Source: Allosaccharopolyspora coralli
GTDB lineage: Bacteria > Actinomycetota > Actinomycetes > Mycobacteriales > Pseudonocardiaceae
Assembly (NCBI RefSeq): GCF_009664835.1
Contig: NZ_CP045929.1
Location: forward strand, 4,768,010 to 4,832,009
Length of the DNA: 64,000 nt
Direction: 5' to 3'
Below are positions 1-10,000 of this stretch, piece by piece; positions within the stretch are counted from its first letter, which is position 1; every line of letters begins with the position of its first letter. The notes beneath the pieces were generated by a model. It was not told where the DNA came from. It saw nothing but the letters and a program-made list of their open reading frames with translations, and searched no databases. The translations under genes and the position numbers were made by a program.

Positions 1-120
1 GGTGGCCACGATGGCCAGACCGCGGGGCAGCAGCAGGTTCCGGGCGTGGCCGTCCCTGACCTCGACGATGTCACCGGACTCGCCGAGCCCGGACACGTCA
101 GCGGTGAGAATGATCTTCAT
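1..120 (-). CDS. rplI: 50S ribosomal protein L9, N-terminal part (cut by window edge)
   Basis: Forty codons reading [17 protein letters not shown]... then [16 protein letters not shown], the canonical N-domain of L9, which binds 23S rRNA. The ATG sits at 118-120; the remainder lies beyond the left edge. It is the last visible member of rpsF-ssb-rpsR-rplI, 16 bases after the rpsR stop, so probably co-transcribed. Identification rests on the conserved N-terminal signature and the invariant gene order. Confidence 0.95.
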   Translation of the reverse strand, partial: MKIILTADVSGLGESGDIVEVRDGHARNLLLPRGLAIVAT

Positions 121-136
121 GGCTGCGTCTCCTTCC

Positions 137-376
137 TCAGCGTGCGGTCGAGGTGTAGGGCAGCAGGGCGACCTCGCGGGAGTTCTTCACCGCGATGGCG
201 ATGTCGCGCTGGTGCTGGCTGCAGTTCCCGGTCACTCGGCGGGCACGGATCTTGCCGCGGTCCGAGATGTACTTCCGCAGCATGGTGCTGTCTTTGTAGT
301 CGATGGTCTGCACGTTGTTGCCCTTGCAGAACACGCAGACCTTCTTCTTCGGCTTGCGCACGGGCGCCTTAGCCAT
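137..376 (-). CDS. rpsR: 30S ribosomal protein S18, zinc-binding (C+) form
   Basis: A 79-residue protein starting [18 protein letters not shown]. It carries Cys14-x2-Cys17 and Cys52-x2-His55, the set expected for the zinc-binding type of S18. Actinobacteria often hold a second, zinc-free S18 used under zinc starvation; none is seen here. S18 pairs with S6 (rpsF, same operon) on the platform of the 30S subunit. The start at 376 has AGGAGG nearby upstream (about 381-386); an open frame continuing further upstream lacks family similarity and is not used. Confidence 0.97.
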   Translation of the reverse strand: MAKAPVRKPKKKVCVFCKGNNVQTIDYKDSTMLRKYISDRGKIRARRVTGNCSQHQRDIAIAVKNSREVALLPYTSTAR

Positions 377-420
377 CGTGTTCCTCCTGAATGAAACGTC
401 TTCTCGAGTGTGGGAGAGCC

Positions 421-906
421 TCAGAACGGAGGCTCGTCGCTGAACCCGCCGCTGGACCCGGCAGGCGGGGCCGAGCCCCACGGGTCGTTGGCCGGGGCGG
501 AGTCGCCACCGGAACCACCACCGAAGCCGCCGCCTCCGCTACGACTGACCTTGTTGACCTTGGCCGTCGCGTACCGCAGGGACGGGCCGATCTCGTCGAC
601 CTCCAGCTCGACGACAGTGCGCTTCTCGCCTTCCTTCGTCTCGAAGGAACGCTGGCGCAACCGTCCCTGCACCACGACGCGCATGCCGCGGGTGAGGGTC
701 TCGGCCACGTTCTCCGCGGCCTGTCGCCAGATGTTGCAGCGCAGGAACAGGGCCTCGCCGTCCTTCCACTCGCCGCTCTGGCGATCGAAGAACCGGGGCG
801 TGGAAGCGACCGTGAAGTTCGCCACCGCGGCACCCGACGGGGTGAAGCGCAGTTCCGGGTCGGCGGTGAGGTTGCCGACCACCGTGATTACCGTGTCACC
901 AGCCAT
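421..906 (-). CDS. ssb: Single-stranded DNA-binding protein
   Basis: A 161-residue SSB. The OB fold covers about residues 1-110 ([20 protein letters not shown] at the start, then the [15 protein letters not shown] and [13 protein letters not shown] stretches), followed by a Gly/Ser/Pro-rich linker and the acidic tip FSDEPPF, which in SSBs recruits replication and repair partners. Located between rpsF and rpsR as in nearly all actinobacteria. The length matches actinobacterial SSBs of this locus. Confidence 0.97.
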   Translation of the reverse strand: MAGDTVITVVGNLTADPELRFTPSGAAVANFTVASTPRFFDRQSGEWKDGEALFLRCNIWRQAAENVAETLTRGMRVVVQGRLRQRSFETKEGEKRTVVELEVDEIGPSLRYATAKVNKVSRSGGGGFGGGSGGDSAPANDPWGSAPPAGSSGGFSDEPPF

Positions 907-984
907 GCCTGCGTGCTCCGTCTTCTGCGGTACGGATTCGGTGCGTGCTCGCCCGGTGGACCGGGCGGACGGGTTCGAGCTGAA

Positions 985-1344
985 TCAGGCCTCGGAGCGA
1001 GCCTTCGCCGCGGCCTTCGCTGCCTGGGCCTTGGCGACCCTGGCCTGCTTGCGAGGCTCGACGATCTTGCGCATCACCTTGGTGCGCAGAACGGTCTCGT
1101 TGAGGCTCAGCTGACGGTCGAGTTCGTTGACCGACGCGGGCTCGCTGTTGAGGTCGACGACGACGTAGATGCCCTCGGCGTGCTTGTCGATCTCGTAGGC
1201 GAGACGGCGACGGCCCCACACGTCGACCTTCTCGATGCTGCCACCGTCGTTGCGGATGACGTTGAGGAACTTCTCCAGGGACGAAGCGACGTTGCGCTCG
1301 TCCAGGCTCGAGTCGAGGATGACCATGAGCTCGTAATGACGCAT
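985..1344 (-). CDS. rpsF: 30S ribosomal protein S6
   Basis: Protein of 119 residues starting [13 protein letters not shown], the family's usual N-terminus; it has the basic Ala/Lys-rich C-terminal tail ([15 protein letters not shown]) seen in actinobacterial S6. An in-frame ATG nine bases upstream (1351-1353) lies only three bases from AGGAGG, whereas the ATG at 1342-1344 is about 12 bases from it; family alignment also favours the latter. First gene of the rpsF-ssb-rpsR-rplI group. Confidence 0.95.
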   Translation of the reverse strand: MRHYELMVILDSSLDERNVASSLEKFLNVIRNDGGSIEKVDVWGRRRLAYEIDKHAEGIYVVVDLNSEPASVNELDRQLSLNETVLRTKVMRKIVEPRKQARVAKAQAAKAAAKARSEA

Positions 1345-1423
1345 GAAGACCATTCACCTCCTGTGGACTCACGGCCACGGGCTCTCCGTGGCAGGAGGGT
1401 CGTTCGCGTCGACGAACTGGACA

Positions 1424-1429
1424 AGGCTA
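1424..1429 (-). promoter_or_regulatory. Candidate -10 element for rpsF
   Basis: On the minus strand the sequence TTGCTAGCCTTGTCC contains TAGCCT, a good TANNNT actinobacterial -10 hexamer, about 80 bases before the rpsF start. No convincing -35 is seen. The 452-base gap between rpsF and the next gene otherwise holds a structured repeat (1597-1770). Confidence 0.4.
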
Positions 1430-1596
1430 GCAACCGCCTCCGACCGTCCCGCGCACCGGTCTCGCCCGGGCGCGTCGGACGGCACAGGCGCGTCGCCGCC
1501 GGTCAACGGCAGGCACGACCTCCGGCAACCGTCACGACCTCAGCCCTGGCGCGACTCGACGGCCGCGGCCAGGCACCCCACGCCGACCCGGCGTCC

Positions 1597-1770
1597 TGTC
1601 TTGTCAGCGGCGCAGCCGCTGAGCAGTCACCACGTCCTCAGCCGGACCACCCGCGGGTTCTCAGCGCCCTCCTCGCGAGGACAGCGATTTCGCAGCGTAG
1701 GCCGCTGCTCAAGAAATCGATCCCGCAGCGAGGAGGGCGCTGAGGTTCCGCCACCCGACCACCAACGCAG
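1597..1770 (+). repeat. Family-1 cloverleaf repeat, copy A (with extra hairpin module)
   Basis: Arms CTCAGCGCCCTCCTCGC (1660-1676) and GCGAGGAGGGCGCTGAG (1728-1744) are perfectly complementary over 17 bases and enclose three small hairpins. Flanks CCACCCGCGGGTT and GGTTCCGCCACC are shared with the other copies. A 5' module TGTCTTGTCAGCGGCGCAGC containing the perfect hairpin CAGCGGC-gca-GCCGCTG (1605-1621) recurs only at 48210-48226. The element lies just past the stop of the 1797-2780 gene. Confidence 0.85.
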
Positions 1771-1796
1771 AACCACACGCCGCTAACCAAGAACTC

Positions 1797-2780
1797 TCAG
1801 CTGCGACGGAGGACCCAGGTCCGCACCAGCCCGGCGGTCACCATCGCAAGCCCGAACGCGGCCACGAGCACCGGCAGCGCGACCTTCTGGCTCGCCTCCA
1901 TCGGCATCGCCTCGGCGCGTCCCACGGCGCGGACCTCGTCCTCGTTCTGCTTCTTCTGCTGCTCGCGCACGGTGTCCTGCATGGGCGGAGGGGCACCGGG
2001 GGTGCGCCCGAAGTCGGCCAGCTTCCAATCCGGCACCGTGCCGGGCTCGAACGAGAAGCCGGGTGCCGACATGGCGCCGTAGCCGGGGTAGGAACCGGAA
2101 CCGGGCGCCGAAGGCAGACCGCTGGACGAGGGCGGAGCCGATGCTCCCGGTGCGGCGCCGCCGGGAGCCGACGACGGAGGCGGTGCGGGCTCCTCGGAGG
2201 TGGGCTCCGGCGCGGGTTCGGGGGAAGGCTCGGGGGCGGGTTCCGGTTCCGGAGCGGGTTCCGGCTCGGGTTCCGGCGGCGGAGGCGGCGGATCGTCCGG
2301 TTCTGCGTGGACCGTGATCGCGTTGCCCATGGCCGTCAGGTTCTTGAAGTGCGTGGTGACGCTGTCGCGCTCTTCCGCCGGGACAGCGCTCAGCAGCGCG
2401 ATGCGTTCGGCACCGGCGTCGGCGATGGTGCTGCCGGAGTAGAAGTTGCTGCCTTCCTCGGCAGTGCCCAACGGGATCGGCGACATCGCCGCGAATTCCT
2501 CGGCCGCGCGGTCGGCCTCGCCGAACTGCAGCGGCATCGCCAGCAGCACGGCCTTGCGCACCTTGAAGTCCATCGCGGACGGGTCGACCGCGACCGGCTG
2601 ACCGGGCTCGGCACCCTCGACGGCGAGGAAGTCCTCCACGACGAGCGTCTCGGCGGCCTGCGCCGGGGCGGCCAGTCCGAACAAGCCGAACGCGGCCGTG
2701 GTCACACCCGTGGCCACCACTCGCCGGACCAGGGGATTGTGCGGTCGGGCTGTGTCGCCGCGTTCCGTGTCCCTGCGCAT
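1797..2780 (-). CDS. Secreted or membrane-anchored Pro/Glu-rich protein, unknown function
   Basis: A 327-residue protein with a basic N-terminus and a hydrophobic segment ending in APAQAA (about residues 18-42), consistent with a signal peptide. A small conserved-looking domain (about 43-160) follows, then a long PEPEPAPEPEP tract, a Gly/Ser/Pro-rich region, and a C-terminal hydrophobic helix (about 300-322) ending in RTWVLRRS. This looks like a surface protein held by a C-terminal membrane anchor with an extended wall-spanning stalk. No recognised domain. The start at 2780 is preceded by GGGGAGG with eight-base spacing. Confidence 0.75.
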   Translation of the reverse strand: MRRDTERGDTARPHNPLVRRVVATGVTTAAFGLFGLAAPAQAAETLVVEDFLAVEGAEPGQPVAVDPSAMDFKVRKAVLLAMPLQFGEADRAAEEFAAMSPIPLGTAEEGSNFYSGSTIADAGAERIALLSAVPAEERDSVTTHFKNLTAMGNAITVHAEPDDPPPPPPEPEPEPAPEPEPAPEPSPEPAPEPTSEEPAPPPSSAPGGAAPGASAPPSSSGLPSAPGSGSYPGYGAMSAPGFSFEPGTVPDWKLADFGRTPGAPPPMQDTVREQQKKQNEDEVRAVGRAEAMPMEASQKVALPVLVAAFGLAMVTAGLVRTWVLRRS

Positions 2781-2993
2781 CCCATCGCCTCCCCGTCACG
2801 CGTTCGCGTGAATCGGCGTCCCACCCTGCCACTCGATTCAACGCCCGAACAAGCGTGGAGTGACGGTGTTGACCGGTAGATCCACACATTCACCAGAATG
2901 GACTCGCGCGGATACGCGGTGTCGCGGCACATCGGCGCGGCTCCACAACGTCGGAGTGTGCTCGGTCCGCCGGGACGCTCCTTCCCACCGGGA

Positions 2994-2999
2994 TATCCT
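2994..2999 (+). promoter_or_regulatory. -10 element of a leaderless promoter (endonuclease IV)
   Basis: GGGATATCCTCACCGCATG: TATCCT fits TANNNT and lies six bases before the ATG at 3006, so transcription should begin at or next to the start codon. There is no Shine-Dalgarno sequence, which supports a leaderless mRNA. Confidence 0.6.
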
Positions 3000-3005
3000 C
3001 ACCGC

Positions 3006-3797
3006 ATGCGCATCGGTGCTCACGTCCACGACGACGATCCCCTGACCGCCGCGACCGAGCGCGACGCCGACGCCGTGCAGTTCTTCCTGTCGGACCCGCA
3101 GGGCTGGAAGAAGCCGACCGTCCATCCGCAGACCGAAGCTCTGCGCGAGGCCGACGTCGCGGTGTTCGTCCACTCGCCGTACGTGCTCAACGTGGCTTCG
3201 CTGAACAACCGCATCCGGATCCCCTCCCGCAAGGCGGTCACCCAGCAGGCGACGGCGGCGGCCGGGACCGGGGCGCACGGGCTCGTCGTGCACGGTGGCC
3301 ACGTCACCAAGGACGACGACCCTGACGAGGGCATCGCCAACTGGCGCAAACTGTTCGAACGCCAGGCCGCCGAAGGCGGATTCGAGGTGCCGATCCTCAT
3401 CGAGAACACCGCGGGCGGAACCAACGCGATGGCCCGGAACTTCGACATGCTCGCGCGGCTGTGGGACGCCGTCGGCGAGTTCGGGGCCGGGTTCTGCCTC
3501 GACACGTGCCACGCGCACGCAGCAGGAGAAGCACTCCCCGACCTCGTGGAGCGGGCGCGGGCGATCACCGGGCGCGTCGACCTCGTGCACCTGAACAACT
3601 CGCGGGACGAGTTCGGGTCGTCCCGCGACCGGCACGCCAACATTGACAGCGGCGAGATCACCCCCGACGAGCTCGTCGCCGTCTGCTCGGCGGCCGGAGC
3701 GCCGGTGATCGTCGAGACACCCGCCGAGGGTCAGGCCGACGACATCGCGTTCCTGCGCGAGCGGCTGACTTCGCGTCGCGGCGACCGAGAGGCGTGA
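3006..3797 (+). CDS. nfo: Endonuclease IV (AP endonuclease, base excision repair)
   Basis: 263 residues starting MRIGAHVHDDDPL. TIM-barrel AP-endonuclease family 2: metal ligands are visible in HSPYVLN, IENTAGGT, LDTCHAHAAG, RDRHANI and VETPAEG. The enzyme cleaves 5' of abasic sites and removes blocked 3' ends. The length is normal for actinobacterial Nfo. Its stop overlaps the GTG of the next gene (GTGA), so the two are probably translationally coupled. A leaderless promoter lies directly upstream. Confidence 0.93.
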   Translation: MRIGAHVHDDDPLTAATERDADAVQFFLSDPQGWKKPTVHPQTEALREADVAVFVHSPYVLNVASLNNRIRIPSRKAVTQQATAAAGTGAHGLVVHGGHVTKDDDPDEGIANWRKLFERQAAEGGFEVPILIENTAGGTNAMARNFDMLARLWDAVGEFGAGFCLDTCHAHAAGEALPDLVERARAITGRVDLVHLNNSRDEFGSSRDRHANIDSGEITPDELVAVCSAAGAPVIVETPAEGQADDIAFLRERLTSRRGDREA

Positions 3798-5182
3798 CGA
3801 TCGGTTCCGCCGCACTGTCCACGACGGAACGACCGGCGGTCCGTCGACGGTTCCCCACCGCGGCCGTGCTGTGCGTGCTCACCGGGCTCACGATGCTGCT
3901 GGGCTTCGCGAACAAGGCCCGCTGTCTCGGCCCCGGGTTCGACGAGGACGGTCGTTCGACGCCCGGCTACGCCGACCGGGCCTACGGGCAGGCGTGCTAC
4001 TCGGACATCCAGCACCTGTGGCTCGGCAGGCAGATCGACGAGCACGTGTTCCCGTACCTCTCCGGCGGCATCACAGCCGACGGGTCGCTCTACGGCGGCG
4101 TCGTCGAATACCCGGTGCTGACGGGGGTGCTCATCTGGCTCGGTGCGCTCTTCGCCGACACCGACGCCGGGTTTCTGCTGGGCTCGGCGGTGCTGATGGC
4201 ACCGTTCGGACTGGCCGTCGCGTGGTGGCTCGGGCGGCTTCGAGGATGGCGGGCACTGCTGTGGGCGTTGGGACCACCGCTGGTGCTGTACTCCTTCCAC
4301 AACTGGGACCTGCCGGTCATCGCGTGTGCGACGGCGGCGGTCTACGTCGCGGCACGCTCCACGAGACCGCTGCGGGAGCGGGCGACGCTCGCGGCCGTCC
4401 TGCTCGGCCTGGGTTTCGCGTTCAAGATCTACCCGGCGATCTTCGTGCTGCCGTTGGCGCTGCTGGTGCTCAGCGGCGGTCGCGACGGCGCAGAGGCGCC
4501 GCCGGGAGTCCGTTACGACGTGCGCGGAGCCCTCCGGGTGGTCGGCGCGGCGGTGGGTACGGCTGTGCTGGTCAACGCGCCGTTCGCGGTGCTGGGTTTC
4601 GAGGGCTGGGTCGCCTCGTTCGAGTTCCAGTCCCGGCGGCAGGTCGACCTGAGCACGAACTCCATCTGGTACTGGGGATTCCGTGCGGTCGCGGACACCG
4701 AACAGTTCCAGGACACGATGAGTCTCGTCTCGCCGCTGCTGGTGATCGCCGCGTTCGTGCTCGCGTGCGCGCTCGGCTGGCGCCGGATGCGCCAGACCGG
4801 CACGTACCCGTGGGTGGTGGTCTCCGCGGCGATGCTGTGCGGCTTCCTGCTGCTGCACAAGGTGCACTCACCGCAGTACACGTTGTGGCTGTTGCCGTTC
4901 TTCGTGCTGGTGTCGGTGCGGTGGGGCTGGATCGTCGCGTATCTGGTGGCCGACCTCGCGATGGGGATCAGCGTCTTCGTGTGGCTGCACCTGACCACGC
5001 TCGGCGAGGGCTACAGCATCTACGAGGGATTCACCGCGCAGGCGCTCATGATCGGCGTGTGGGGCCGGGCGGCACTGCTGATCGGACTGTTCGTCGCGTT
5101 CCTCGGCGCCCGCTCACCAGTGGACGACTCCCCACCGGAACCGACCACGAGCCGTCGACTCGACGCCGGGCGTTTGCGGTAA
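3794..5182 (+). CDS. GT87-family polytopic glycosyltransferase
   Basis: A 462-residue membrane protein with about ten hydrophobic segments. Features typical of GT-C/GT87 (DUF2029) polyprenol-phosphate-sugar-dependent transferases are present: a lumenal loop after TM1 with CYSDI, then EYPVLTG, FKIYPA, and HKVHSPQYTLWLLPF near the C-terminus. It probably adds a mannose-type sugar to an envelope acceptor from a lipid-linked donor on the outer face of the membrane; the substrate is not deducible. It overlaps nfo by four bases. It shares EYPVLTG, CYSDI and SPQYxLWL with the convergent gene at 5325-6944, so the two are paralogues. Confidence 0.85.
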   Translation: MTIGSAALSTTERPAVRRRFPTAAVLCVLTGLTMLLGFANKARCLGPGFDEDGRSTPGYADRAYGQACYSDIQHLWLGRQIDEHVFPYLSGGITADGSLYGGVVEYPVLTGVLIWLGALFADTDAGFLLGSAVLMAPFGLAVAWWLGRLRGWRALLWALGPPLVLYSFHNWDLPVIACATAAVYVAARSTRPLRERATLAAVLLGLGFAFKIYPAIFVLPLALLVLSGGRDGAEAPPGVRYDVRGALRVVGAAVGTAVLVNAPFAVLGFEGWVASFEFQSRRQVDLSTNSIWYWGFRAVADTEQFQDTMSLVSPLLVIAAFVLACALGWRRMRQTGTYPWVVVSAAMLCGFLLLHKVHSPQYTLWLLPFFVLVSVRWGWIVAYLVADLAMGISVFVWLHLTTLGEGYSIYEGFTAQALMIGVWGRAALLIGLFVAFLGARSPVDDSPPEPTTSRRLDAGRLR

Positions 5183-5185
5183 CCG

Positions 5186-5330
5186 CCTACGCAGACCGGC
5201 AACCCGCGGGTTCTCAGCGCCCTCCTCGCGAGGACAGCGAGTTCGCTGCGTAGGTCGCTACTCGAGAAATCGATCCCGCAGCGAGGAGGGCGCTGAGGTT
5301 CCGCCACGCAACCACCCACGCAAATCAACC
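5186..5330 (+). repeat. Family-1 cloverleaf repeat, copy B (best-preserved)
   Basis: Perfect 17-bp arms at 5213-5229 and 5281-5297. Between them lie CAGCGA-gt-TCGCTG, GTAG-gtcg-CTAC and TCGA-gaaa-TCGA (a GNRA-like loop). The conserved 3' tail CCACCCACGCAAATCAACCC runs into the minus-strand gene that ends here: the TCA at 5325-5327 in this tail is that gene's stop codon. Confidence 0.88.
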
Positions 5331-6944
5331 CGCACGCCCCTTCAGCCCGGGGAGGACGAAACGGTCGGGGGTGCCGTCGAACGGCCCTCCACAAGGGTCG
5401 TCCACAGTGGAGTCCCGACCTGGCGGCCGCAACGCCGCACGCACCTTGTCGTGCGCCGGGGCGAGGATCTCGCGCACGATCAGGACGCAGAGCAGCACCA
5501 CGACGACGTCGCGGACGACGACCGCACCGAGGAACCAGCCCTCCGGCAGTCCCTTGTTGCCGACACCGAGGTAGTAGTACATCCGCGGCGCCCACACCAT
5601 CGCGTCGAGCAGCATCCAGACCGCCAGCAGCCGCCAGCGCGGGATGGCGAGCACGGCCAACGGGACCAGCCACAGCGAGTACTGCGGGCTCCACACCTTG
5701 TTCGTGAGCAGGAACGCGGCCACCACGAGGAAGCACAACTGCGCCAGCCGGGGCCGGTACGGGGCGGCGAGCGCGAGCCACCCGATCGCCGCGCAGGCGC
5801 CGAGAAAGAGCACGAGGCTCACCGCGTTCAACACCGACGGCGCCTGCCCGAACTGGAGCTCGCCGTCGAAACCCGCCCACCCGGTGAAGTACTCGACGAC
5901 GTTGTAGAGCGAGTCCGGGTCCGCCGGCCGTTCACTGTTGAGCCGGAAGAACTCCCACCAGCCCGCCGGGTACGCGAGCATGATCGGCAGGTTCACCGCC
6001 AGCCACGTCCCCGCCGCGACCAGGATGGCCTTCACCGCCTCCTGTACTCGCCCGGATCTCAGGCACAGCACCAGGATCGGCCCGAGCAGGAACAGCGGGA
6101 ACAGCTTCGCGGCCCCGCCGAGCCCGAAGAGGACGCCCGCCAGGACCGGCCGTCGTCGCGCCCACGCGAGCAGGCCCGTCAACGCTCCCGCCGTGGCGAG
6201 CGTGTCGAAGTTGGTGAACGCGTGCACCAGCACCAGCGGGGACACGGCCGCCAACACCGCGTCCCAGACCCGTCTGCGGCACAACGCCACGAGCGCCCAG
6301 ATCGTGGTGAGCCACGCTCCGGCGAGCCAGAGCGCGGTGGCGTTGAAGTAGACGACGACGGGCACCGAACTCGGCAGCGGAGTCCGCTCCGCGAACGTCA
6401 CCCAGCCGTCGGTGATCTTCGCGTTGACCCACTGGAACAACCCGGTCAGCACCGGGTACTCCATGTACCGGACCCGCTCCTGTGGTGTCCCCTCGTTCTC
6501 CACGAACGACGTCTTGTACGGAAACGCGTCGTCCGGGGCGAGGTCGCCCACCCCGAACCGGGGAACGATGTCCGAGTAGCACATCGCCGTGTACTGCGTG
6601 CTGTTGCGCCAGTCGAGCTGCGGCCCCTGCTCGGTCTCGTAGGTCTGCAGGCACGGCGCCTTGAACAGCCACCCCGCCGCGAGTGTGAGGGTCGCGAGCA
6701 GCAGTATCACTCGCAGCGGTGTCCAGAACCGCTGACGTCCGACCTGGGCGTGCCTGCCCATGCGGCCGCCGGTGAGCCGGCTCAGCGAGCGCGCGAGCGG
6801 TTCGGTCCAGCTGGCCACGACCCGGTCCGCCGCGCCGAGCGAACGGCGATCGACTCGTGCCCCGGCCGGTGGCCGTCCCGCTTCGGAACCGTCGGACGCC
6901 GGCACGTCGTCAGGCGGCGCGGGCCGGTCGGGCGAGGTGGACAC
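5325..6944 (-). CDS. GT87-family polytopic glycosyltransferase (Rv0051-like)
   Basis: 539 residues. A polar Pro-rich N-terminal tail (about 85 residues) precedes the first membrane helix; then CYSDIVPRFG, MEYPVLTGLF, and NKVWSPQYSLWLVPLA match the GT87/DUF2029 pattern. It lies immediately downstream of ponA on the same strand, as Rv0051 follows ponA1 in M. tuberculosis, hinting at a shared envelope role. It converges with its paralogue at 3794-5182. The stop codon lies inside the tail of a family-1 repeat. Confidence 0.85.
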   Translation of the reverse strand: MSTSPDRPAPPDDVPASDGSEAGRPPAGARVDRRSLGAADRVVASWTEPLARSLSRLTGGRMGRHAQVGRQRFWTPLRVILLLATLTLAAGWLFKAPCLQTYETEQGPQLDWRNSTQYTAMCYSDIVPRFGVGDLAPDDAFPYKTSFVENEGTPQERVRYMEYPVLTGLFQWVNAKITDGWVTFAERTPLPSSVPVVVYFNATALWLAGAWLTTIWALVALCRRRVWDAVLAAVSPLVLVHAFTNFDTLATAGALTGLLAWARRRPVLAGVLFGLGGAAKLFPLFLLGPILVLCLRSGRVQEAVKAILVAAGTWLAVNLPIMLAYPAGWWEFFRLNSERPADPDSLYNVVEYFTGWAGFDGELQFGQAPSVLNAVSLVLFLGACAAIGWLALAAPYRPRLAQLCFLVVAAFLLTNKVWSPQYSLWLVPLAVLAIPRWRLLAVWMLLDAMVWAPRMYYYLGVGNKGLPEGWFLGAVVVRDVVVVLLCVLIVREILAPAHDKVRAALRPPGRDSTVDDPCGGPFDGTPDRFVLPGLKGRAG

Positions 6945-7055
6945 GCCCGGATGCTACGGCGCCGCTCCCACCGCCCGGTCCACGGGACACGGGACACAGG
7001 GCCGCGGAGACACCGAAGGCCGGACACCACCGTGGTGATGTCCGGCCGGCCGGGG

Positions 7056-10000
7056 TCAGTTGTCGGACTCGGGGTCCCTGCCTGGTGGCCCACCGGGCGG
7101 GTTACCGGCGCCTTCGCCGCTGTTGCCACCGCCCTCCTCCGGACACGGCGGCTCGAAGATCCCGCCACAGTCACCGTCGCCGCCCGGCTCGGTGGTCGGG
7201 ATGCCCGGCTCCGACGACTCCGTCGGTTCCTCCGACGACGGAGGTTCCTCCGAGGGCGGCGGTTCCTCCGACGGAGGCGGTGGCTCCGACTCGGTGGACG
7301 ACGGCGGTGGCGGCGGCGGCGTGCTGAACGTCGGTGCGACCCGTTGGTACTGGCCGATCGGTTCGGCGTCGGTGAACTGCTCGACGGGCTTGCCCTGGAG
7401 GTAGTTGCTCATGAACTCCTGCCAGACCTCACCCGGCAGACCCGAACCGTAGATCGGCGCTCCCGAAATGTTCTGGAGCGGCTTCACCCCGGTCTCGTCG
7501 TCGGCGCCCATGGACACCGCCGCCGAGATCTGCGGGGTGTAGCCGACCATCCAGGCCTTCGCGTTGTCCTTGGTGTCGAAGAACTGGTGCGTCCCGGTCT
7601 TCGCCGCCACCGGCCTGCCGTCGCTGAGGTTCAGCGACGCCTCCTTCGTCACGTTGAGCAGCGTCTCGGTGACGTTCGCGGCGATGTTCTTGCTCTCCTG
7701 CGGGTCCTCGGAGAACGCGGACTCGGACTGAGACCCGAAGGTCTTGTGCACCTCGCCGTCGGCCTGCACCAGGCGGTCGACGAACCGAGGCTCGGTGCGC
7801 TGACCGTCGTTGGCGAACGTCCCGTAGGCACTGGCCATGTCGATGGTGCGCACCGGGTAGCCGCCGAGCGCGATGCCGGCGTTGACGGTGCCGTCCTCGT
7901 TCTGCAGCGTCGGTTTCCCGTCGATCTCCGGGGGAATCCCGGCTTGGATCGCCGCGTCGCGGACCGCCTTCGCCCCGGTCTCGGCGAGCATGTTGACGAA
8001 CACGGTGTTCACCGACTTCGTCATCGCCTCCCGCACCCCGCACTGCTCGGGGATGTCGCACTCGACACCCTCGGAGTTGTTGTACTCGGTGCCGAGGATG
8101 TCCTGCGGGGCGGAACCATCGTAGTTCTTGCCGATACCGATGCCCTGTTCGAGCGCGGCGGTGACGACGAACGGCTTGAACGACGACCCCGGTTCCTGCG
8201 GGGCGTTGGCGTAGTCGAACCCACCGACCTTGTTGCCGCCGCCGTAGTAGGCACGAACCCCGCCGGTGTTCGGATCGAGCGCGACGAGCGAGGTCTTCAG
8301 GTTGTCCGGCTGGTTACCGGTCACCTTGTCCACCGCCTGCTCGGCCGCCTGCTGCGCGGCGGGGTCGATGTTGGTGACGATGGTGAACCCGCTGCGGGCC
8401 AGGGCACTCTCGGTGTAGCCCGCCTTGTCGAGTTCGGCGAGGACCCGCTCCCGGATGTGGTACTGGGAGCCGGTCAGCTTCTCGCCACGCCACTCGAACC
8501 GGTCCCGCGTCTCCGGCAGCTGCATGGCGCTGCGTTCCTCGGCGGAGACGAAGTTGTTCACCGCCATCTGGTCGGCGACGTAGTTCCAGCGGATCTGAGC
8601 CTGTTCCGCGTCGACCCTCGGGTCGTTCTGCGTCGGCCGCTGCACCATCCCGGCGAGCACAGCCGACTCAGCGGGATTGAGATCCGTCGGCAGTTTGCCG
8701 AAGTACGCCTCCGCCGCGGCGTGGATGCCATAGGCGCCCCGCCCGTAGTAGGCGGTGTTCAAGTAGGCCTTGAGGATGTCGTCCTTCGGCTGCTCGTTGC
8801 TCATCTTGAACGCGAGCACGATCTCTTTGAACTTGCGCGTGTAGGTCGGCGCATCGTTGCCGGTGGACAACTTGATGTACTGCTGGGTCAGCGTCGAGCC
8901 ACCACCCGCCGAGCCGGTGACCTGCGACCACACGGCACGGGCGATCCCCATGACGTCGAAGCCGGGGTTCTCGTAGAACGAGGCGTCCTCGGCGGCGAGA
9001 GTGGCGTCCCGCATCGCCTTCGAGACCTGCCCGACGTCCTCGATCATGGTGCGGTTGCCGCCGTCCGGGACGATGCGCGTGAGCTCCGAGCCGTCGGAGT
9101 ACTGCACGGTGATCGTCTGGTCGGTGCGCGCGGCGACCTCGGCCGGGTCGTCGACGTCCCAGACGAAGTAACCGACGACGAACGCCAGCAACGGACCGAC
9201 GATCATCGCCGCGAGCGCCCAGTAGCCGACGCGGCGCGCCCGGCGCCACCGGCGCTTCTTCACCGCCGCGGCGCTCATGTCCTGACCGTCCGGATCATCC
9301 GGGTCGTCCGAGTCCTGGCGTCGGCCGCGGCCGAACACGCCACCGAGCTTGCCGAACCGAGACTGCTGCTCGTCGCCGAACAGTTCGTCATGCCCGTCCC
9401 CCCGGCCGTCGTCCGGTGTCGAGTACTCGCCGCGAGCGTCACCGTAGGGGTCTTCGTCGAAGTCGTCGTAGGGGTCGTGGGCACCGTCCGAGTAGTAGTT
9501 GTAGCCGCCCTGATGCGACTGGTGGGTGATGAGTTGCGGCTCACGAGGAGAGGCCCCTCCCGCTCCTGAACCACCCGCTGCCCCGGCTCCCGCGGCAGCT
9601 CCACCAGCGGCACCGGCTCCCGCGGCAGCTCCACCCGCGGCACCGGCTCCCGCGGCACCGGCTCCCGCGGCTCCGGCCGCCGAGGCGCTCCCCGCACCGA
9701 ACGCGGCAGCGCCGGCCGCTCCAGCTGCGGCAGCGCCGGCCGCGGCGGCTCCGGCGCCACCCCGGCGCGTCCGGTCCTGATCCTCGCCAGGGGCGGGCGG
9801 TCCGGGCCGAGAGCCCGAACCGACGTTCGGCATGTTCTCGGTCCGCTGCTCGCTCTGCGGCGTCTGCCGCCCTTGCTGTGCCGACGGCGGCGGCGCGGCG
9901 GCGCGGGTGTTCTCGCCACCGTGCGCGGGGTTCGGCGTGTACGACGTCGGCAGATCGAGCCTGCGTCCGCCGTCACGCGGCGGCTCCTGCGGCGGCCCGC

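Noticed and set aside
5451..9569. Very long plus-strand open frame of 1372 codons
   Set aside because: It lies antisense to the GT87 gene and ponA, has the Arg/His/Gly-rich composition of a high-GC shadow frame, and has no recognisable motifs.
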